A stretch of DNA of 64,000 nt from contig CALSLL010000002.1 of NCBI GenBank assembly GCA_943787185.1, forward strand, positions 248,001 through 312,000, in the 5' to 3' direction. Source of the DNA: UBA10349 sp003485905. Lineage in GTDB: Bacteria; Pseudomonadota; Gammaproteobacteria; Arenicellales; Arenicellaceae. The stretch's first letter is position 1. The number at the start of each line of letters is the position of its first letter. Below are positions 1-8,838 of the stretch, piece by piece. A model generated the notes under the pieces. That model was given only the letters and a program-made list of their open reading frames with translations, was not told the DNA's origin and did not search any database. Made by a program: the position numbers and the translations under genes.

Positions 1-88
1 ATCAGTGAGTGCAAAAAACCGGGATCTTGTTGAGCCTTCATTAATTCACCTTTTTACGGTTGTAATTTAACGCTATTCGTGTGAGTTA

Positions 89-667
89 CTAATGATCGGA
101 TTGCTTGAGATTTCTTGTTTGAGCTGAGCTTCCAGCATGATTGACGTTTAGCGGTGTGCCAAGAATGCGGTGCAGATTATCTTCGATAAAATCTGCATAG
201 CTTCGATCTACTGCAATTTGAAAGCCCTCACCATCCGTCAATACATCACGAAGTAGCAACGCCCTTGTACCGAATAATTCTGTGAACGATACCGCATTGT
301 GCGGGAACGTTGTCGAATGAGTATCGAGTGCACAACAGACTACGATCACGTCGGTAGCGTCGAGCCCCCGAATGGAGAAAAATTGCAGCATATCGGATAT
401 CTCGACAATTGAAATGTTTGCTTCCGTTTTACCCTTAGATTGAATTTCCAAAGCGAGCCCGTCAGCTTCAGTTTGCGGCGCTCTAAGAATCCAATGCTTT
501 TGTCCGACCCAACACAACACGACGTTTCCAACTGTCACAGAAGTGTTGGGGATTTCAGGCGGTACTATACGAATCTTTGCAAGGCGGGAAGCAATATCTG
601 CTCTTGACCCTTTGAGATCGAATACACAAAAGAGCTCAAGCCGCTCAATGCTAACGTTATAAATCAT
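89..667 (-). CDS. soxG: Sarcosine oxidase gamma subunit
   Basis: Smallest-conservation subunit of heterotetrameric sarcosine oxidase, which demethylates sarcosine to glycine and passes the methyl carbon to tetrahydrofolate. The 192-residue length fits the family (about 180-210). The call rests largely on context: its ATG (665-667) lies one base after the soxA stop (669-671), so the two genes are probably translationally coupled, and it is the last gene of the soxB-D-A-G order. The protein is soluble, with no signal peptide or membrane segment. Sequence similarity within SoxG is weak in general, so without the neighbours this would be hard to name. Confidence 0.88.
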   Translation of the reverse strand: MIYNVSIERLELFCVFDLKGSRADIASRLAKIRIVPPEIPNTSVTVGNVVLCWVGQKHWILRAPQTEADGLALEIQSKGKTEANISIVEISDMLQFFSIRGLDATDVIVVCCALDTHSTTFPHNAVSFTELFGTRALLLRDVLTDGEGFQIAVDRSYADFIEDNLHRILGTPLNVNHAGSSAQTRNLKQSDH

Positions 668-668
668 A

Positions 669-3623
669 TCAATTTTTCATGAGCGATGAGTCGGCATCAT
701 AAAAGCACGGCTCCGTGATGGTTGCGGGTATGATTTCGTCTTTTACTCGAATATGTGCCGTTTGTCCTATTCTGCCGCGCCCATTAATCAATAGCGCCAG
801 CGCCACGGATCGAGAATTTGCGACGCTCCAGACACTAGCAGTAACAAAGCCTTCGGAAGCTTCCATGTGTCCGTTAGGTGTTAAGGGTGCTCCTTCTGTC
901 ACCAATCTGGAAGGATCGTCCGTGAGCAATCCAATCAATTCACGCCGCGGACGTTCTGCACTGCGTCGAATTTCTACGGCTCGTTTGCCTATGTAATCGA
1001 CCTTTTTTTTGGACATAATCCAACTCATTCCAAGATCGTGTGGGTCTGCGGTTCCATCTACTTCGTGTCCCAACGATAAAAACCCTTTCTCTACGCGTAA
1101 AACGTGATTGGCTTCCGAACCTATCGGGGTTAATCCTAGTGGTGCGCCTATTTCAAATAAACGCTCCCATAATTTTAGCGCGAATCGAGATTGGACATTT
1201 ATCTCAAAACTCAGCTCGCCAGTATAACTAACCCGAAAAACGCGTGCTTTGATTCCTTCTACGGTTCCCTCACGCATAGCCATAAACGGAAATTCGACTA
1301 ACGAGAAATCAATGTCAGACTCTATCGTTGAGAGAAACTCTCGTGCATTCGGCCCGCATACAGTGGCATTCGACCACTGCGTGGTTATCGGGGTGATCCA
1401 CACATTCCATTTTGGTCGCTCGATCTGTAGGAAGTGTTGTATATGCCGATGTACCACTTCGGCGTTTGCGGTGGAGGTCGACATTAGGTAGTGGTTCTCC
1501 CCGAGCTTTACGGTCACGCCATCATCGAGAATTCTGCCGTCCTCTGTCAGCATCATCCCGTATCGTCCCATACCTACCTTCAGGCTCGAAAACAGGTTTG
1601 TGTACAGTATGTCGATCAGTTTGGCTGCGTCTGGGCCGCAGATGTCGAATTTACCGAGCGGTGATCCGTCATAGACCGCGAGGTTCGTTCTAGTCGCAAG
1701 CGCTTCGCGATTCAACGTTTCCTGAAAGGTCTCTCCGCTTTTTGCATAGTAGCCGGGTCGGCGCCATCGTGCTCCCGCTTCGTACATTGTGGCGCCGTAG
1801 TCTTTGTTCCATTGAGTCATCGGCGTATGGCGGTACGGAAGTACCGCGCTGTTTTCTCGTCCACCGGCAATGGCGCCAAATTCAATTGGAGCAAAAGGCG
1901 ACCGATAGGTGGTGGTTCCAATATCGCGCAAGGCGACTTTAGAACGATCGGCAACAGCGCCTACAATGTTGATGCCACCAGTTTTACCTTGATCGATTCC
2001 CATGCCACCTGTGGTATATCTTTTCACGTGTTCAATTGCCCCAAAGCCCTCTCTAACCGCCAGGTGAATATCATTGAGTGTTACGTCATTTTGTACATCG
2101 ACAAAAGCATTAACGCCTATATCGTCCGAATCGACCTGCCACAACGGCTCAATTGAATAAGACGCCGAAGCTTCTGTTGAAGGCGCAACTGATTCGACAG
2201 GTTCAAAACCACATTCACTTGAAGCTCGCATTCCTGCCTCATTTCCATCCATTAAGATATTGCTCAACTCAAACTTTCCAGCCGCAGCGCCGATGCACTC
2301 GCAGGCTTGTACCGCCTCGTGCGGAATGAATGCGGCAAAGTCATCGTCGTACCGTAATTTGCCTCTTGATTGGGAATAAAGATGTATCGTTGGATTCCAG
2401 CCGCCGGATATACACAGTAAGTCGCAGGCAATCGATTTAATGGCCCTGGCGTTATCGGTTTTAATTGATCGAATCGTTACTGCGCGCACGCGTCGTCGAC
2501 CCTCCGTGCTGACAATAACGTGATCAACTAGTATCGGTATGCCGCCGACAAGTTCGCGCAGAGTGTCATTAATATCCGTGCGTGAATCAATAATCGATGC
2601 GATCTCGATTCCGGCCGCCATCATGTCTGCGGCGGCTGCATAGGCGCTATCGTTGTTGGTAAAAATGACCGCTCGTTCGCCGGGTAAGACGGCATATCGA
2701 TTCACATACGCCTGTACGGCGGATACAAGCATAACTCCTGGTCGATCATTATTAGCAAACACCAGCGTTCTCTCGATGGCACCACTAGCTATAATGACCC
2801 GCCGTGCGCGAATCCGCCACGTGCGTTGCAATAGTAACTCCGGCGCGGGCTGGCGCTCGGTAACGAGAACTAAGTTTTGCTCTCGATAAGCCCACGCGAT
2901 CGATTCCTGCAAACGCAATACATTGTTTAGGGAATCAAGTTCGTTAGTGACGTTGGATATCCAATCGCTGGCAGCTTGATCATTCACGCTATCTTTTCTA
3001 TTCAGTAATCCACCGCCCGGGTGTGTGCCGTCATCGACCAAAACCGTGCGCGCTCCGCTTCTCGCAGCCGATAGGGCTGCCGTGAGACCTGCAGGTCCGG
3101 CACCAATAATGAGAACATCGCAAAACCAGTTTCTTGACTCATATTGTCCCTTGGTCGGCGCGTTTTTCGGTGCACTTGCCAACCCCGCGATTCTACGAAT
3201 ACTTGGTTCGAAAAAGTGCCAATTAGGCCACTTGAAAGTCTTGTAATAAAAACCCGCGGGTATAAATTTTTTGATCAGCTGATTAAAACTTAAAAAGTCG
3301 TATTTTAGCGAGGGCCAACCACTCACGGATTTAGCACGCAGTCCTTCGCGAATCAGTACAGTCGTTATGGGGCGGCTACTGGATGCGTCGCCGTCTAATA
3401 ATTCAACGAACGAGGCTGGCTCTTCAGAGCCAACCCCCATAATTCCGCGCGGCCGATGATACTTGAAACTGCGTGCCGTCAAGCTTACGCCGTTGGCGAG
3501 TAACGCTGACGCTAGTGTGTCTCCGTAGTAGCCTTGATATCGGGTGCCGTTAAACTCGAATGTGATGACCTTAGAGCGGTCAATGTCACCGCCACTGGCT
3601 ATGCGTCGTAGCTGTTTAGTCAT
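669..3623 (-). CDS. soxA: Sarcosine oxidase alpha subunit
   Basis: Large catalytic subunit of heterotetrameric sarcosine oxidase. From the ATG at 3623 it has 984 residues. An N-terminal ferredoxin-like fold (about 20-80, including RSFKYHRPRGI) is followed by an NAD-binding Rossmann domain with GAGPAGL near 174-180. The C-terminal third (about 570-984) is a GcvT/aminomethyltransferase-like folate domain. This is the normal SoxA architecture and full length. An upstream in-frame TTG at 3644 is possible, but the ATG sits 2 bases beyond the soxD TAA and gives an 8-bp overlap typical of coupling, so I prefer it. The enzyme is cytosolic. With gcvTP at 31-35 kb it would feed methylene-THF and glycine metabolism. 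Confidence 0.96.
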   Translation of the reverse strand: MTKQLRRIASGGDIDRSKVITFEFNGTRYQGYYGDTLASALLANGVSLTARSFKYHRPRGIMGVGSEEPASFVELLDGDASSSRPITTVLIREGLRAKSVSGWPSLKYDFLSFNQLIKKFIPAGFYYKTFKWPNWHFFEPSIRRIAGLASAPKNAPTKGQYESRNWFCDVLIIGAGPAGLTAALSAARSGARTVLVDDGTHPGGGLLNRKDSVNDQAASDWISNVTNELDSLNNVLRLQESIAWAYREQNLVLVTERQPAPELLLQRTWRIRARRVIIASGAIERTLVFANNDRPGVMLVSAVQAYVNRYAVLPGERAVIFTNNDSAYAAAADMMAAGIEIASIIDSRTDINDTLRELVGGIPILVDHVIVSTEGRRRVRAVTIRSIKTDNARAIKSIACDLLCISGGWNPTIHLYSQSRGKLRYDDDFAAFIPHEAVQACECIGAAAGKFELSNILMDGNEAGMRASSECGFEPVESVAPSTEASASYSIEPLWQVDSDDIGVNAFVDVQNDVTLNDIHLAVREGFGAIEHVKRYTTGGMGIDQGKTGGINIVGAVADRSKVALRDIGTTTYRSPFAPIEFGAIAGGRENSAVLPYRHTPMTQWNKDYGATMYEAGARWRRPGYYAKSGETFQETLNREALATRTNLAVYDGSPLGKFDICGPDAAKLIDILYTNLFSSLKVGMGRYGMMLTEDGRILDDGVTVKLGENHYLMSTSTANAEVVHRHIQHFLQIERPKWNVWITPITTQWSNATVCGPNAREFLSTIESDIDFSLVEFPFMAMREGTVEGIKARVFRVSYTGELSFEINVQSRFALKLWERLFEIGAPLGLTPIGSEANHVLRVEKGFLSLGHEVDGTADPHDLGMSWIMSKKKVDYIGKRAVEIRRSAERPRRELIGLLTDDPSRLVTEGAPLTPNGHMEASEGFVTASVWSVANSRSVALALLINGRGRIGQTAHIRVKDEIIPATITEPCFYDADSSLMKN

Positions 3624-3879
3624 GTGATCTCTCGGAGCAATCAAGAATCTTATGCGTTACGGTATCTCGTTTTATGTAAAACCACATTGAACAGCCCATC
3701 GCATGCCACCATTCCTCGGTTACCGGGCCTTGTGGATTAGGCGCTACCATTAGATAGTTAATCCAGTCGGCGTCAGAAGACGCATCGGGGTTATCTGCAC
3801 GTTTCTCTTTGGCTGCACCGCCATTAATAAACTCGCTTTCGCTTCTTGGGCCACAAAAGGGGCAATGAATTTCTAGCAT
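3616..3879 (-). CDS. soxD: Sarcosine oxidase delta subunit
   Basis: Small 87-residue subunit of sarcosine oxidase. It begins with a CPFCGPRSESEF zinc-finger-like motif, which in known enzymes binds a structural zinc with later Cys/His residues, and carries the family-typical WWHAMGCSMWF segment near residue 60-70. It lies 12 bp after soxB and overlaps the start of soxA by 8 bp, which gives the classical B-D-A-G gene order. Length and motifs match SoxD throughout, with no sign of truncation. Confidence 0.95.
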   Translation of the reverse strand: MLEIHCPFCGPRSESEFINGGAAKEKRADNPDASSDADWINYLMVAPNPQGPVTEEWWHAMGCSMWFYIKRDTVTHKILDCSERSHD

Positions 3880-3891
3880 ATAGGGTCGCGC

Positions 3892-5139
3892 TTAATGTGC
3901 TGTAGTTGCTGGTTCAAGAATGAAGTCTAAATGGTCAAATCGTTTTAACGAAAAGGGTTCGCTTAACCGGTGTTGTTCGTTGTTTGCAATTAAATGCGCG
4001 AGGGTTAAGCCCCCAGCGGGAATAGCTTTAAACCCGCCCCACCAGCCTGCAGATACGAACAAGCCAGGGATATCGGTTTTACTAATAATCGGTGTAGCGT
4101 CGTGGGCGATATCTAAAGCACCTCCCCATTGCCGTAGGAGTTTGACCCTCTTAAAAGCGGGGAACAGTTCTAACATTGATCGAACGGACTCTTCAAAAAC
4201 GGTTTGTTTAATGTCTCGTCGGAATGATTGCCCAGAATCTGGCGCGCCGCCGATAACCAACTCACCCTTGTCAGACTGACTTAGATAAACGCCAAGGTCG
4301 GAGCAATTTACAATCACGTCGATTAGAGGTTTAAGGGGTTCAGACACAAAAGCAGTAAGATTAAATGTTCTCAGCGGTAAATTAAGCCCGATCGTTTCTG
4401 CCACCGTAGTTGTGTGTCCGGAAACCGCGAGTGCGACTTTATTCGCGCTGATCGTACCTCGGTCGGTGACAACTCCTGATATAGAGCCATCCGTGCCCCT
4501 CAGCAATTTCTGTACGCCTGTGTTTTGATGAATCTCTACACCAAGGTCATCCGCGCCTCGGGCGTAACCCCAAGCAACTGCGTCGTGTCGGCAAACCGCC
4601 GCATCGGTGTGTACCATACCACCGATAATCGGCAGCCGTGATTCCGGGCCACCACCCGTAAGCGATGGGATACGGCGGCGAAGTTCGTTTGTGTCGATAG
4701 GTTTGTAGGTAGCGCCATGAAGATGCATGGCTAGCATGCGACGCCTTAATTCACGTAGCTTTGGGTAGGTCTGAATGACATCAATCATGCCTCGCTTTGA
4801 GTACATGAGGTTATAGTTGAGGTCCTGACTTAGATTCTCGTAGAGCTCGAGTGACTTTACGTAAAATGGAATACTTTCATCACGCATATAATTTGATCGA
4901 ATCGTGACAGTGTTTCGCGCAATATTTCCGCCACCTAGCCAACCCTTTTCCAGCACGGCGACGTTTTTAATACCGTGGTTCTTTGCGAGATAATAAGCCG
5001 TTGCCAAGCCATGCCCGCCAGCACCGATAATGAGGACGTCATAATGTTTTTTTAAGGGTGGAGAACGCCAAGCTTGATGCCAGTTCTGATGATTGCTTAA
5101 CGCATTGCGCGCTAGGCTGAATACTGAGTAATTCTGCAT
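3892..5139 (-). CDS. soxB: Sarcosine oxidase beta subunit
   Basis: FAD/FMN flavoprotein subunit that oxidises sarcosine. The 415-residue length is normal. The N-terminal leader (NHQNWHQAWRSP) typical of SoxB is followed by the dinucleotide-binding motif IIGAGGHGLATAYYL at about 37-51. The motif RHDAVAW contains His185, the position where I expect the covalently bound FMN by analogy to the corynebacterial and Stenotrophomonas enzymes. The C-terminal GWWGGFKAIPAGG is also typical. First gene of the operon. The ATG at 5139 lies about 60 bp downstream of a long inverted repeat (5198-5237) that may be its operator. No serine hydroxymethyltransferase gene precedes it, unlike many sox operons. Confidence 0.97.
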   Translation of the reverse strand: MQNYSVFSLARNALSNHQNWHQAWRSPPLKKHYDVLIIGAGGHGLATAYYLAKNHGIKNVAVLEKGWLGGGNIARNTVTIRSNYMRDESIPFYVKSLELYENLSQDLNYNLMYSKRGMIDVIQTYPKLRELRRRMLAMHLHGATYKPIDTNELRRRIPSLTGGGPESRLPIIGGMVHTDAAVCRHDAVAWGYARGADDLGVEIHQNTGVQKLLRGTDGSISGVVTDRGTISANKVALAVSGHTTTVAETIGLNLPLRTFNLTAFVSEPLKPLIDVIVNCSDLGVYLSQSDKGELVIGGAPDSGQSFRRDIKQTVFEESVRSMLELFPAFKRVKLLRQWGGALDIAHDATPIISKTDIPGLFVSAGWWGGFKAIPAGGLTLAHLIANNEQHRLSEPFSLKRFDHLDFILEPATTAH

Positions 5140-5197
5140 CGATTATTGCACTTCACGCTAGTCGAAAGTACGGGAAGTATAAACGCTCAATTTCCAA

Positions 5198-5237
5198 TAT
5201 TCTACTATAATATGTATGCACATATTATAGTAGAATA
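5198..5237. promoter_or_regulatory. 18-bp-arm inverted repeat upstream of sox operon
   Basis: Perfect inverted repeat with arms 5198-5215 and 5220-5237 and a 4-base centre (ATGC). It is almost entirely A/T. It lies 59 bp upstream of the soxB ATG and 130 bp past the end of the preceding gene. There is no T-tract after it on the minus strand, so it does not look like a terminator. It may be an operator or a cruciform-forming site controlling soxBDAG. The binding protein is unknown. Confidence 0.6.
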
Positions 5238-5369
5238 GTTTGATATAACAATAACAACTTTTGCAAAATCGGCTTTGACTGAGTCAGGGTGGCAGGTAAA
5301 TCAAAGGTAATGTTGATACGTTATCTTGCGCCGAGAACTTAAGTTTATTGTGCTGTCTATCATTCTAGG

Positions 5370-5744
5370 TTAGCTATTACTCGCTTCTATAATTTCCCCC
5401 AGAGTCTTTTGTACTTTGTTTAGGTCGGCCAGATCTTGTGCTTCCAACATCTCGCATTCGTCGTTGATCATATCTTTGACGTTCGCCGGGTATACCCGAC
5501 AATCCTCGGGACGATCATAATAAATATCACAGCTGTATTGTTCTCGCTTTGGGTCCTTGCGAAGCCAGGGGCAGAGTTCTATTTGATTGCCATTAATTGG
5601 ATCCATCCAAATTTTTCCGTCTTGCACGTAACGAGATATATTCGGTCGTACAAGGTCCCACAAAGCCACTTCCTCAGCCGATGCTGATAGACGCCCATTG
5701 CTATATTTAATGCAGCATTTTCCGCAAGAGTTGCAGTCTTTCAC
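5370..5744 (-). CDS. YkgJ-family cysteine cluster protein
   Basis: 124-residue soluble protein of the YkgJ / CxxCxxCC (Zn- or Fe-chelating) family. The N-terminal motif CNSCGKCC occupies residues 4-11, and later cysteines occur in LCPWLR, YSCDIY and EDCRVYP, the usual spread of this family. The molecular role of the family is not well established; a metal-cluster or metal-chelating function is assumed. The start is GTG (5744) and I see no clear Shine-Dalgarno in front of it. It is in the same orientation as soxBDAG but 230 bp upstream, with an inverted repeat between, so it is probably a separate transcript. Confidence 0.82.
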   Translation of the reverse strand: MKDCNSCGKCCIKYSNGRLSASAEEVALWDLVRPNISRYVQDGKIWMDPINGNQIELCPWLRKDPKREQYSCDIYYDRPEDCRVYPANVKDMINDECEMLEAQDLADLNKVQKTLGEIIEASNS

Positions 5745-5968
5745 GCGACAAATACTAATGTGTCTACATAGAATTTAGAACTTTCCATGGGGCTAACCTA
5801 CGCTTTATTAGACAGACGTATGAATTAAATCTGAATACAAACTATTCAATACTGGTCCCACGGAGTGAGTCTTCCCAGTGCGAAATCTGTCTGGGTAGTC
5901 AACCGGCCCCGCTTATGTGCAACCACGCATACGAAACAAGGTTTCTATACAAGTCAATATCGAGGGTG

Positions 5969-6016
5969 ATCAAGCAGCGGCTTGTAACGTTTACAGCTGC
6001 TGCTTTTTCTTGATCC
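5969..6016. repeat. Long imperfect inverted repeat after MBL gene
   Basis: GATCAAG (5969-5975) and CTTGATC (6010-6016) enclose an inner imperfect stem of GCAGCGGCTTGTAA against TTACAGCTGCTGC. The right arm touches the stop codon of the metallo-hydrolase gene. Read on that gene's strand there is no U-run after the hairpin; the T5 run lies on the plus-strand side. It may be a 3-prime stabilising hairpin rather than a classical terminator. Confidence 0.5.
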
Positions 6017-6900
6017 TACTGGTCTTGCTTCGCCTTAGCCTCAGCTAGAATCTCGTAAGATTCGACGATTTTTTCGGTCAACCAACGTTGCCATTCTTCG
6101 GGAGCAACCCATGGGTGTGGTTCACCGGGTTGTCTATTCTTAAGGCGTTCAGCTCGAGCAAAGAGATCGTCCGCACCGCTAGCGGCTATGTCCGTGTGAT
6201 TGATTAGCGTTACATCAATATTTGGAATAGTCTGGATTCTTTCAAGGTCATCAATGAAGCGCTGGATTTCTTCGGGCACGTCGGTTCGAATTGCTGAACC
6301 GCCATGAAAGTAGGTCAAATATTCTTGGCCGTCATCAAACACTGAAAACCTCATGGAGGTGGTTCCTTCTGTGTGTCCTGGGGTGTGCTCAAAGTGCAAG
6401 GTGGTGTCACCCAGGGTTAGGCTGGAGCCATCTTCAATAATCATGTCCCGGGCAATAGATTGATCGCCCAAATCACCCTCCATGCGCTCCCAATCAAGCA
6501 AAGACATACCGACGGTAGCGTTAGTTAGTACGGGTTCTAATTCTCGGAGACCACCGTAATGATCACGATGCGCTTGCATAACAATCACGTATCTAATTCC
6601 GGCAGGATCTAGACCAACAGTGCGAATATTTTCTAGAAGATTGTCTGTGAAACCCTCGAAGCCATCTAGCGTGTCGATCAGAATCAAGCCTTCGCTGGTT
6701 TTGATCACATAGCTTGCTACAGCCTTAATGCCTACAAAATAAACATTATCAAAAATCTGAAAGGGTTCAGTTGCTTGGGCATTAATATCGTTTCGTTCAG
6801 TCCTCGTGAAGCCATATTCATCCACTTGTGCAAATACGTTACTCACAGGCAAGATGAGAGTGAGTGCGATTAGTAAGGTGCTAAATTTTTGTCGATACAT
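6016..6900 (-). CDS. Secreted metallo-beta-lactamase-fold hydrolase, GOB-like ligands
   Basis: 294-residue exported MBL-fold protein. The signal peptide ends near NVFA (residues 1-24). Metal-site motifs are Q-A-H-R-D-H at 109-114, GHTEG with His176, and INHTD with His235. The first histidine of HxHxDH is Gln109, the substitution known from GOB-type subclass B3 beta-lactamases. A second zinc site (D113, H114, H235) is intact. Substrate is unknown; a lactamase, lactonase or other hydrolase role is possible. Start ATG 6900 has AAGGAG upstream. It is the last of three co-directional exported-protein genes (DUF6152, hypothetical, MBL) with 14 and 48 bp gaps, a likely operon. Confidence 0.85.
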   Translation of the reverse strand: MYRQKFSTLLIALTLILPVSNVFAQVDEYGFTRTERNDINAQATEPFQIFDNVYFVGIKAVASYVIKTSEGLILIDTLDGFEGFTDNLLENIRTVGLDPAGIRYVIVMQAHRDHYGGLRELEPVLTNATVGMSLLDWERMEGDLGDQSIARDMIIEDGSSLTLGDTTLHFEHTPGHTEGTTSMRFSVFDDGQEYLTYFHGGSAIRTDVPEEIQRFIDDLERIQTIPNIDVTLINHTDIAASGADDLFARAERLKNRQPGEPHPWVAPEEWQRWLTEKIVESYEILAEAKAKQDQ

Positions 6901-6948
6901 GAATTTGTACTCCTTTTTTTAGAGGCCAGTTTTTGTGGCAGCGCTATA

Positions 6949-7608
6949 CTAGCCTACAGTGTTGTTTACTCTGCGTACTAAATGACCATTTTCATCCCAA
7001 TCATAACGGATGCGTACTCCATCTTTATCCAAAATCCCCAGCCCTTGCTGAAAGTGACCTTGCGGTGGATAGCCTTCTGGTACTCTAGCTTCAATGATAT
7101 AGAGACGAGCTTCATGCAAATATATACCCACATAGCTGCTGGAATTGTCGGCATTGGTAATATTTAGTTGGTGCCCTGCAATCCGATCTACGTGGTGCCA
7201 AGCGTCGTAATTTACTTTGCCGCCACGATTGCGATATTTGGTAGCAGCATAATCAACTGATGCAATCACATCAATTCGCCAATACTCGTAATTTTCTGGC
7301 GCATCGGCTTCCGTGCTGTTGGTGCGTGCCTTATGAACATTATAGGCATCGGTATAATCAATAACGGTTAGTGAATATACGCTCTCACCTTTTTCTACTG
7401 TATAAACGCGGCCCGGAAACACAGCATCGTATTCAGATGCCCAGGTGATTTCTTCTACCGTCGGCTCAGTACCTGGGGGAATATTGATAGAGAAGAAGTC
7501 ATCCATATTGTTATATTGGACCCATGCCTGTCCGAAGCCTGGATTTGCAAATAGAAGCGAATAGACCAGAAGCGAAACTACAATTGGTAAACTTTTTTTG
7601 GTGCGCAT
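6949..7608 (-). CDS. Secreted hypothetical protein
   Basis: Family not recognised. From ATG 7608 (preceded by GGAGA) it has 219 residues with a clear signal peptide (RTKKSLPIVV then a hydrophobic stretch, cleavage near NPGFGQ). A longer upstream start would overlap the DUF6152 gene and is unlikely. The mature part starts with a WVQYNNMDDFFSINIPPG-type segment and alternates aromatic and polar residues. This suggests a beta-rich periplasmic domain; no cysteines or obvious catalytic motif are visible in the mature region. It lies between a DUF6152 gene (14 bp gap) and the MBL-fold hydrolase (48 bp gap), so it is probably co-transcribed with them. Confidence 0.75.
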   Translation of the reverse strand: MRTKKSLPIVVSLLVYSLLFANPGFGQAWVQYNNMDDFFSINIPPGTEPTVEEITWASEYDAVFPGRVYTVEKGESVYSLTVIDYTDAYNVHKARTNSTEADAPENYEYWRIDVIASVDYAATKYRNRGGKVNYDAWHHVDRIAGHQLNITNADNSSSYVGIYLHEARLYIIEARVPEGYPPQGHFQQGLGILDKDGVRIRYDWDENGHLVRRVNNTVG

Positions 7609-7622
7609 GTTATTTCTCCGAA

Positions 7623-8003
7623 TTAGTCCCACATCATTTCTTCGCCATTTGGCGGTGTAACAAACCCTAGCAGACAACCGTTAGTGTTATCTCTTAGTTG
7701 GTGGCATCGTACGGATATTTCGTCGCCGACTTTGATGCTGTCTTCGCTCCAACCACGTCTTGTGAGTGCGCCTATACCACCGCCTTCCATTGCCCAAATA
7801 GCGTTTTTGCCATCCTCACCAGGCACTGAAACATATAACCAGGCATGTGGGTTCATCCAATGCACTTCTGTAACCGTACCTGATAGGTGAGTGTATTCGG
7901 TCATGCGGTAGTTACCATGGGAATGATGTCCCCAAGCAGGCATTAGCCAGGCGGTAGCCGCGATAAGAGTCGCTAGAACAAAATATTTTTTACTACTATT
8001 CAT
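7623..8003 (-). CDS. DUF6152 family protein, short form
   Basis: 126-residue exported protein with only the DUF6152 domain. The signal peptide (1-25, ending PAWG) is directly followed by HHSHG, so the mature chain probably starts with His26-His27. Conserved features shared with the four long paralogs in the window are an NPH motif (51-53, in HWMNPHAW), the W-x-M-E segment, an RRG turn, a VGD strand and a C-terminal NGEEM. Family function is unknown. I infer a periplasmic metal-binding role from the exported His-His terminus. First gene of a three-gene run toward the MBL hydrolase. Confidence 0.85.
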   Translation of the reverse strand: MNSSKKYFVLATLIAATAWLMPAWGHHSHGNYRMTEYTHLSGTVTEVHWMNPHAWLYVSVPGEDGKNAIWAMEGGGIGALTRRGWSEDSIKVGDEISVRCHQLRDNTNGCLLGFVTPPNGEEMMWD

Positions 8004-8144
8004 ATCGTTTATGTACTCGCTAATAGTGATTGTAATTTCTGTCGCGCTGGCATGGCCAAAAACGCTTCGAGAATATTACAGTAGAAATATTTAGGCGTCG
8101 AATTAAAACGAGCCTCCGAATACGAAATTTCCCTCTATATATGC

Positions 8145-8687
8145 CTAGTCAGCTTCGGTTCGCAAGCGCCATTGTTGGCGGGCATCTCGGCTAGGGTCAC
8201 AAACTTCCAGCGTTAGATCTCGAATTAAGTGTACCGGCTCGCCACCGCCACCGTGACGACTAGGGCCTTCACCTGCAGTAGCACAATTGCCTGGTGCTGC
8301 TTTTGCCATTACTCTGCCATTGTCTCTATGCTCAAATTGTTGCAGTTCGCTACCGTCGCAGGGTTCTAGAGCAAACTTGCTTCCAGTAGTAGTACCAGTA
8401 AGCGTCATACAAAGGTCGAAGTCGATGATCCGAAAAATCCCATCCGGAATCTGGTCTGCGTCGAACGCCTGATCGACCGCAAGCTGTCCCTGATAGCTAT
8501 AGCAACTATGAGTTTGCAGGCCTTCTTCAGGGCGCGCTCGAGTTTGAAAGCCTAAGGTATCGAAGCAGAAGCCGCGGGCTTCATCTAACTTGTCGATTAG
8601 GGTGACTTCAACCTTGGTTTCAGCCAACACTGATGATGCCATTACCAGAGCGACTAGCAGCGGCCAGATTTTATTGAGTAACTTCAT
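8145..8687 (-). CDS. Secreted Cys-rich protein, ricin-type lectin-like
   Basis: Hypothetical exported protein of 180 residues from ATG 8687; the longer upstream reading lacks a signal peptide. The signal peptide is KLLNKIWPLL to about SSVLA. The mature chain has six cysteines, spaced in pairs around an LCMTLTG / LEPCDGS block and closing with RQQWRL. The last is a QxW motif as found in ricin-B beta-trefoil lectin repeats. A carbohydrate-binding role is plausible, but only about one and a half repeats are convincing. It is transcribed divergently from the beta-propeller gene at 8839, with a 151-bp shared upstream region. Confidence 0.7.
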   Translation of the reverse strand: MKLLNKIWPLLVALVMASSVLAETKVEVTLIDKLDEARGFCFDTLGFQTRARPEEGLQTHSCYSYQGQLAVDQAFDADQIPDGIFRIIDFDLCMTLTGTTTGSKFALEPCDGSELQQFEHRDNGRVMAKAAPGNCATAGEGPSRHGGGGEPVHLIRDLTLEVCDPSRDARQQWRLRTEAD

Positions 8688-8838
8688 AATATCCTCATGT
8701 ATTGTGGAGCATTGCCAAATATAGTGTGCAGCAGACAATCATAGCCCATTACTAGCGGAAATGTATATGTCGCTTGGTTGACAGCGCTTATTCGGTCATA
8801 CTTATTTATTGATTTTCTATAAACAAGAGGACGAGAGA

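Noticed and set aside
1..88. Possible feature at the left edge after soxG
   Set aside because: No coding frame, hairpin or RNA signature is visible in the 88 bases.
7609..7677. Upstream extension of the secreted hypothetical gene
   Set aside because: It overlaps the DUF6152 gene and precedes a good Shine-Dalgarno and signal peptide at 7608.
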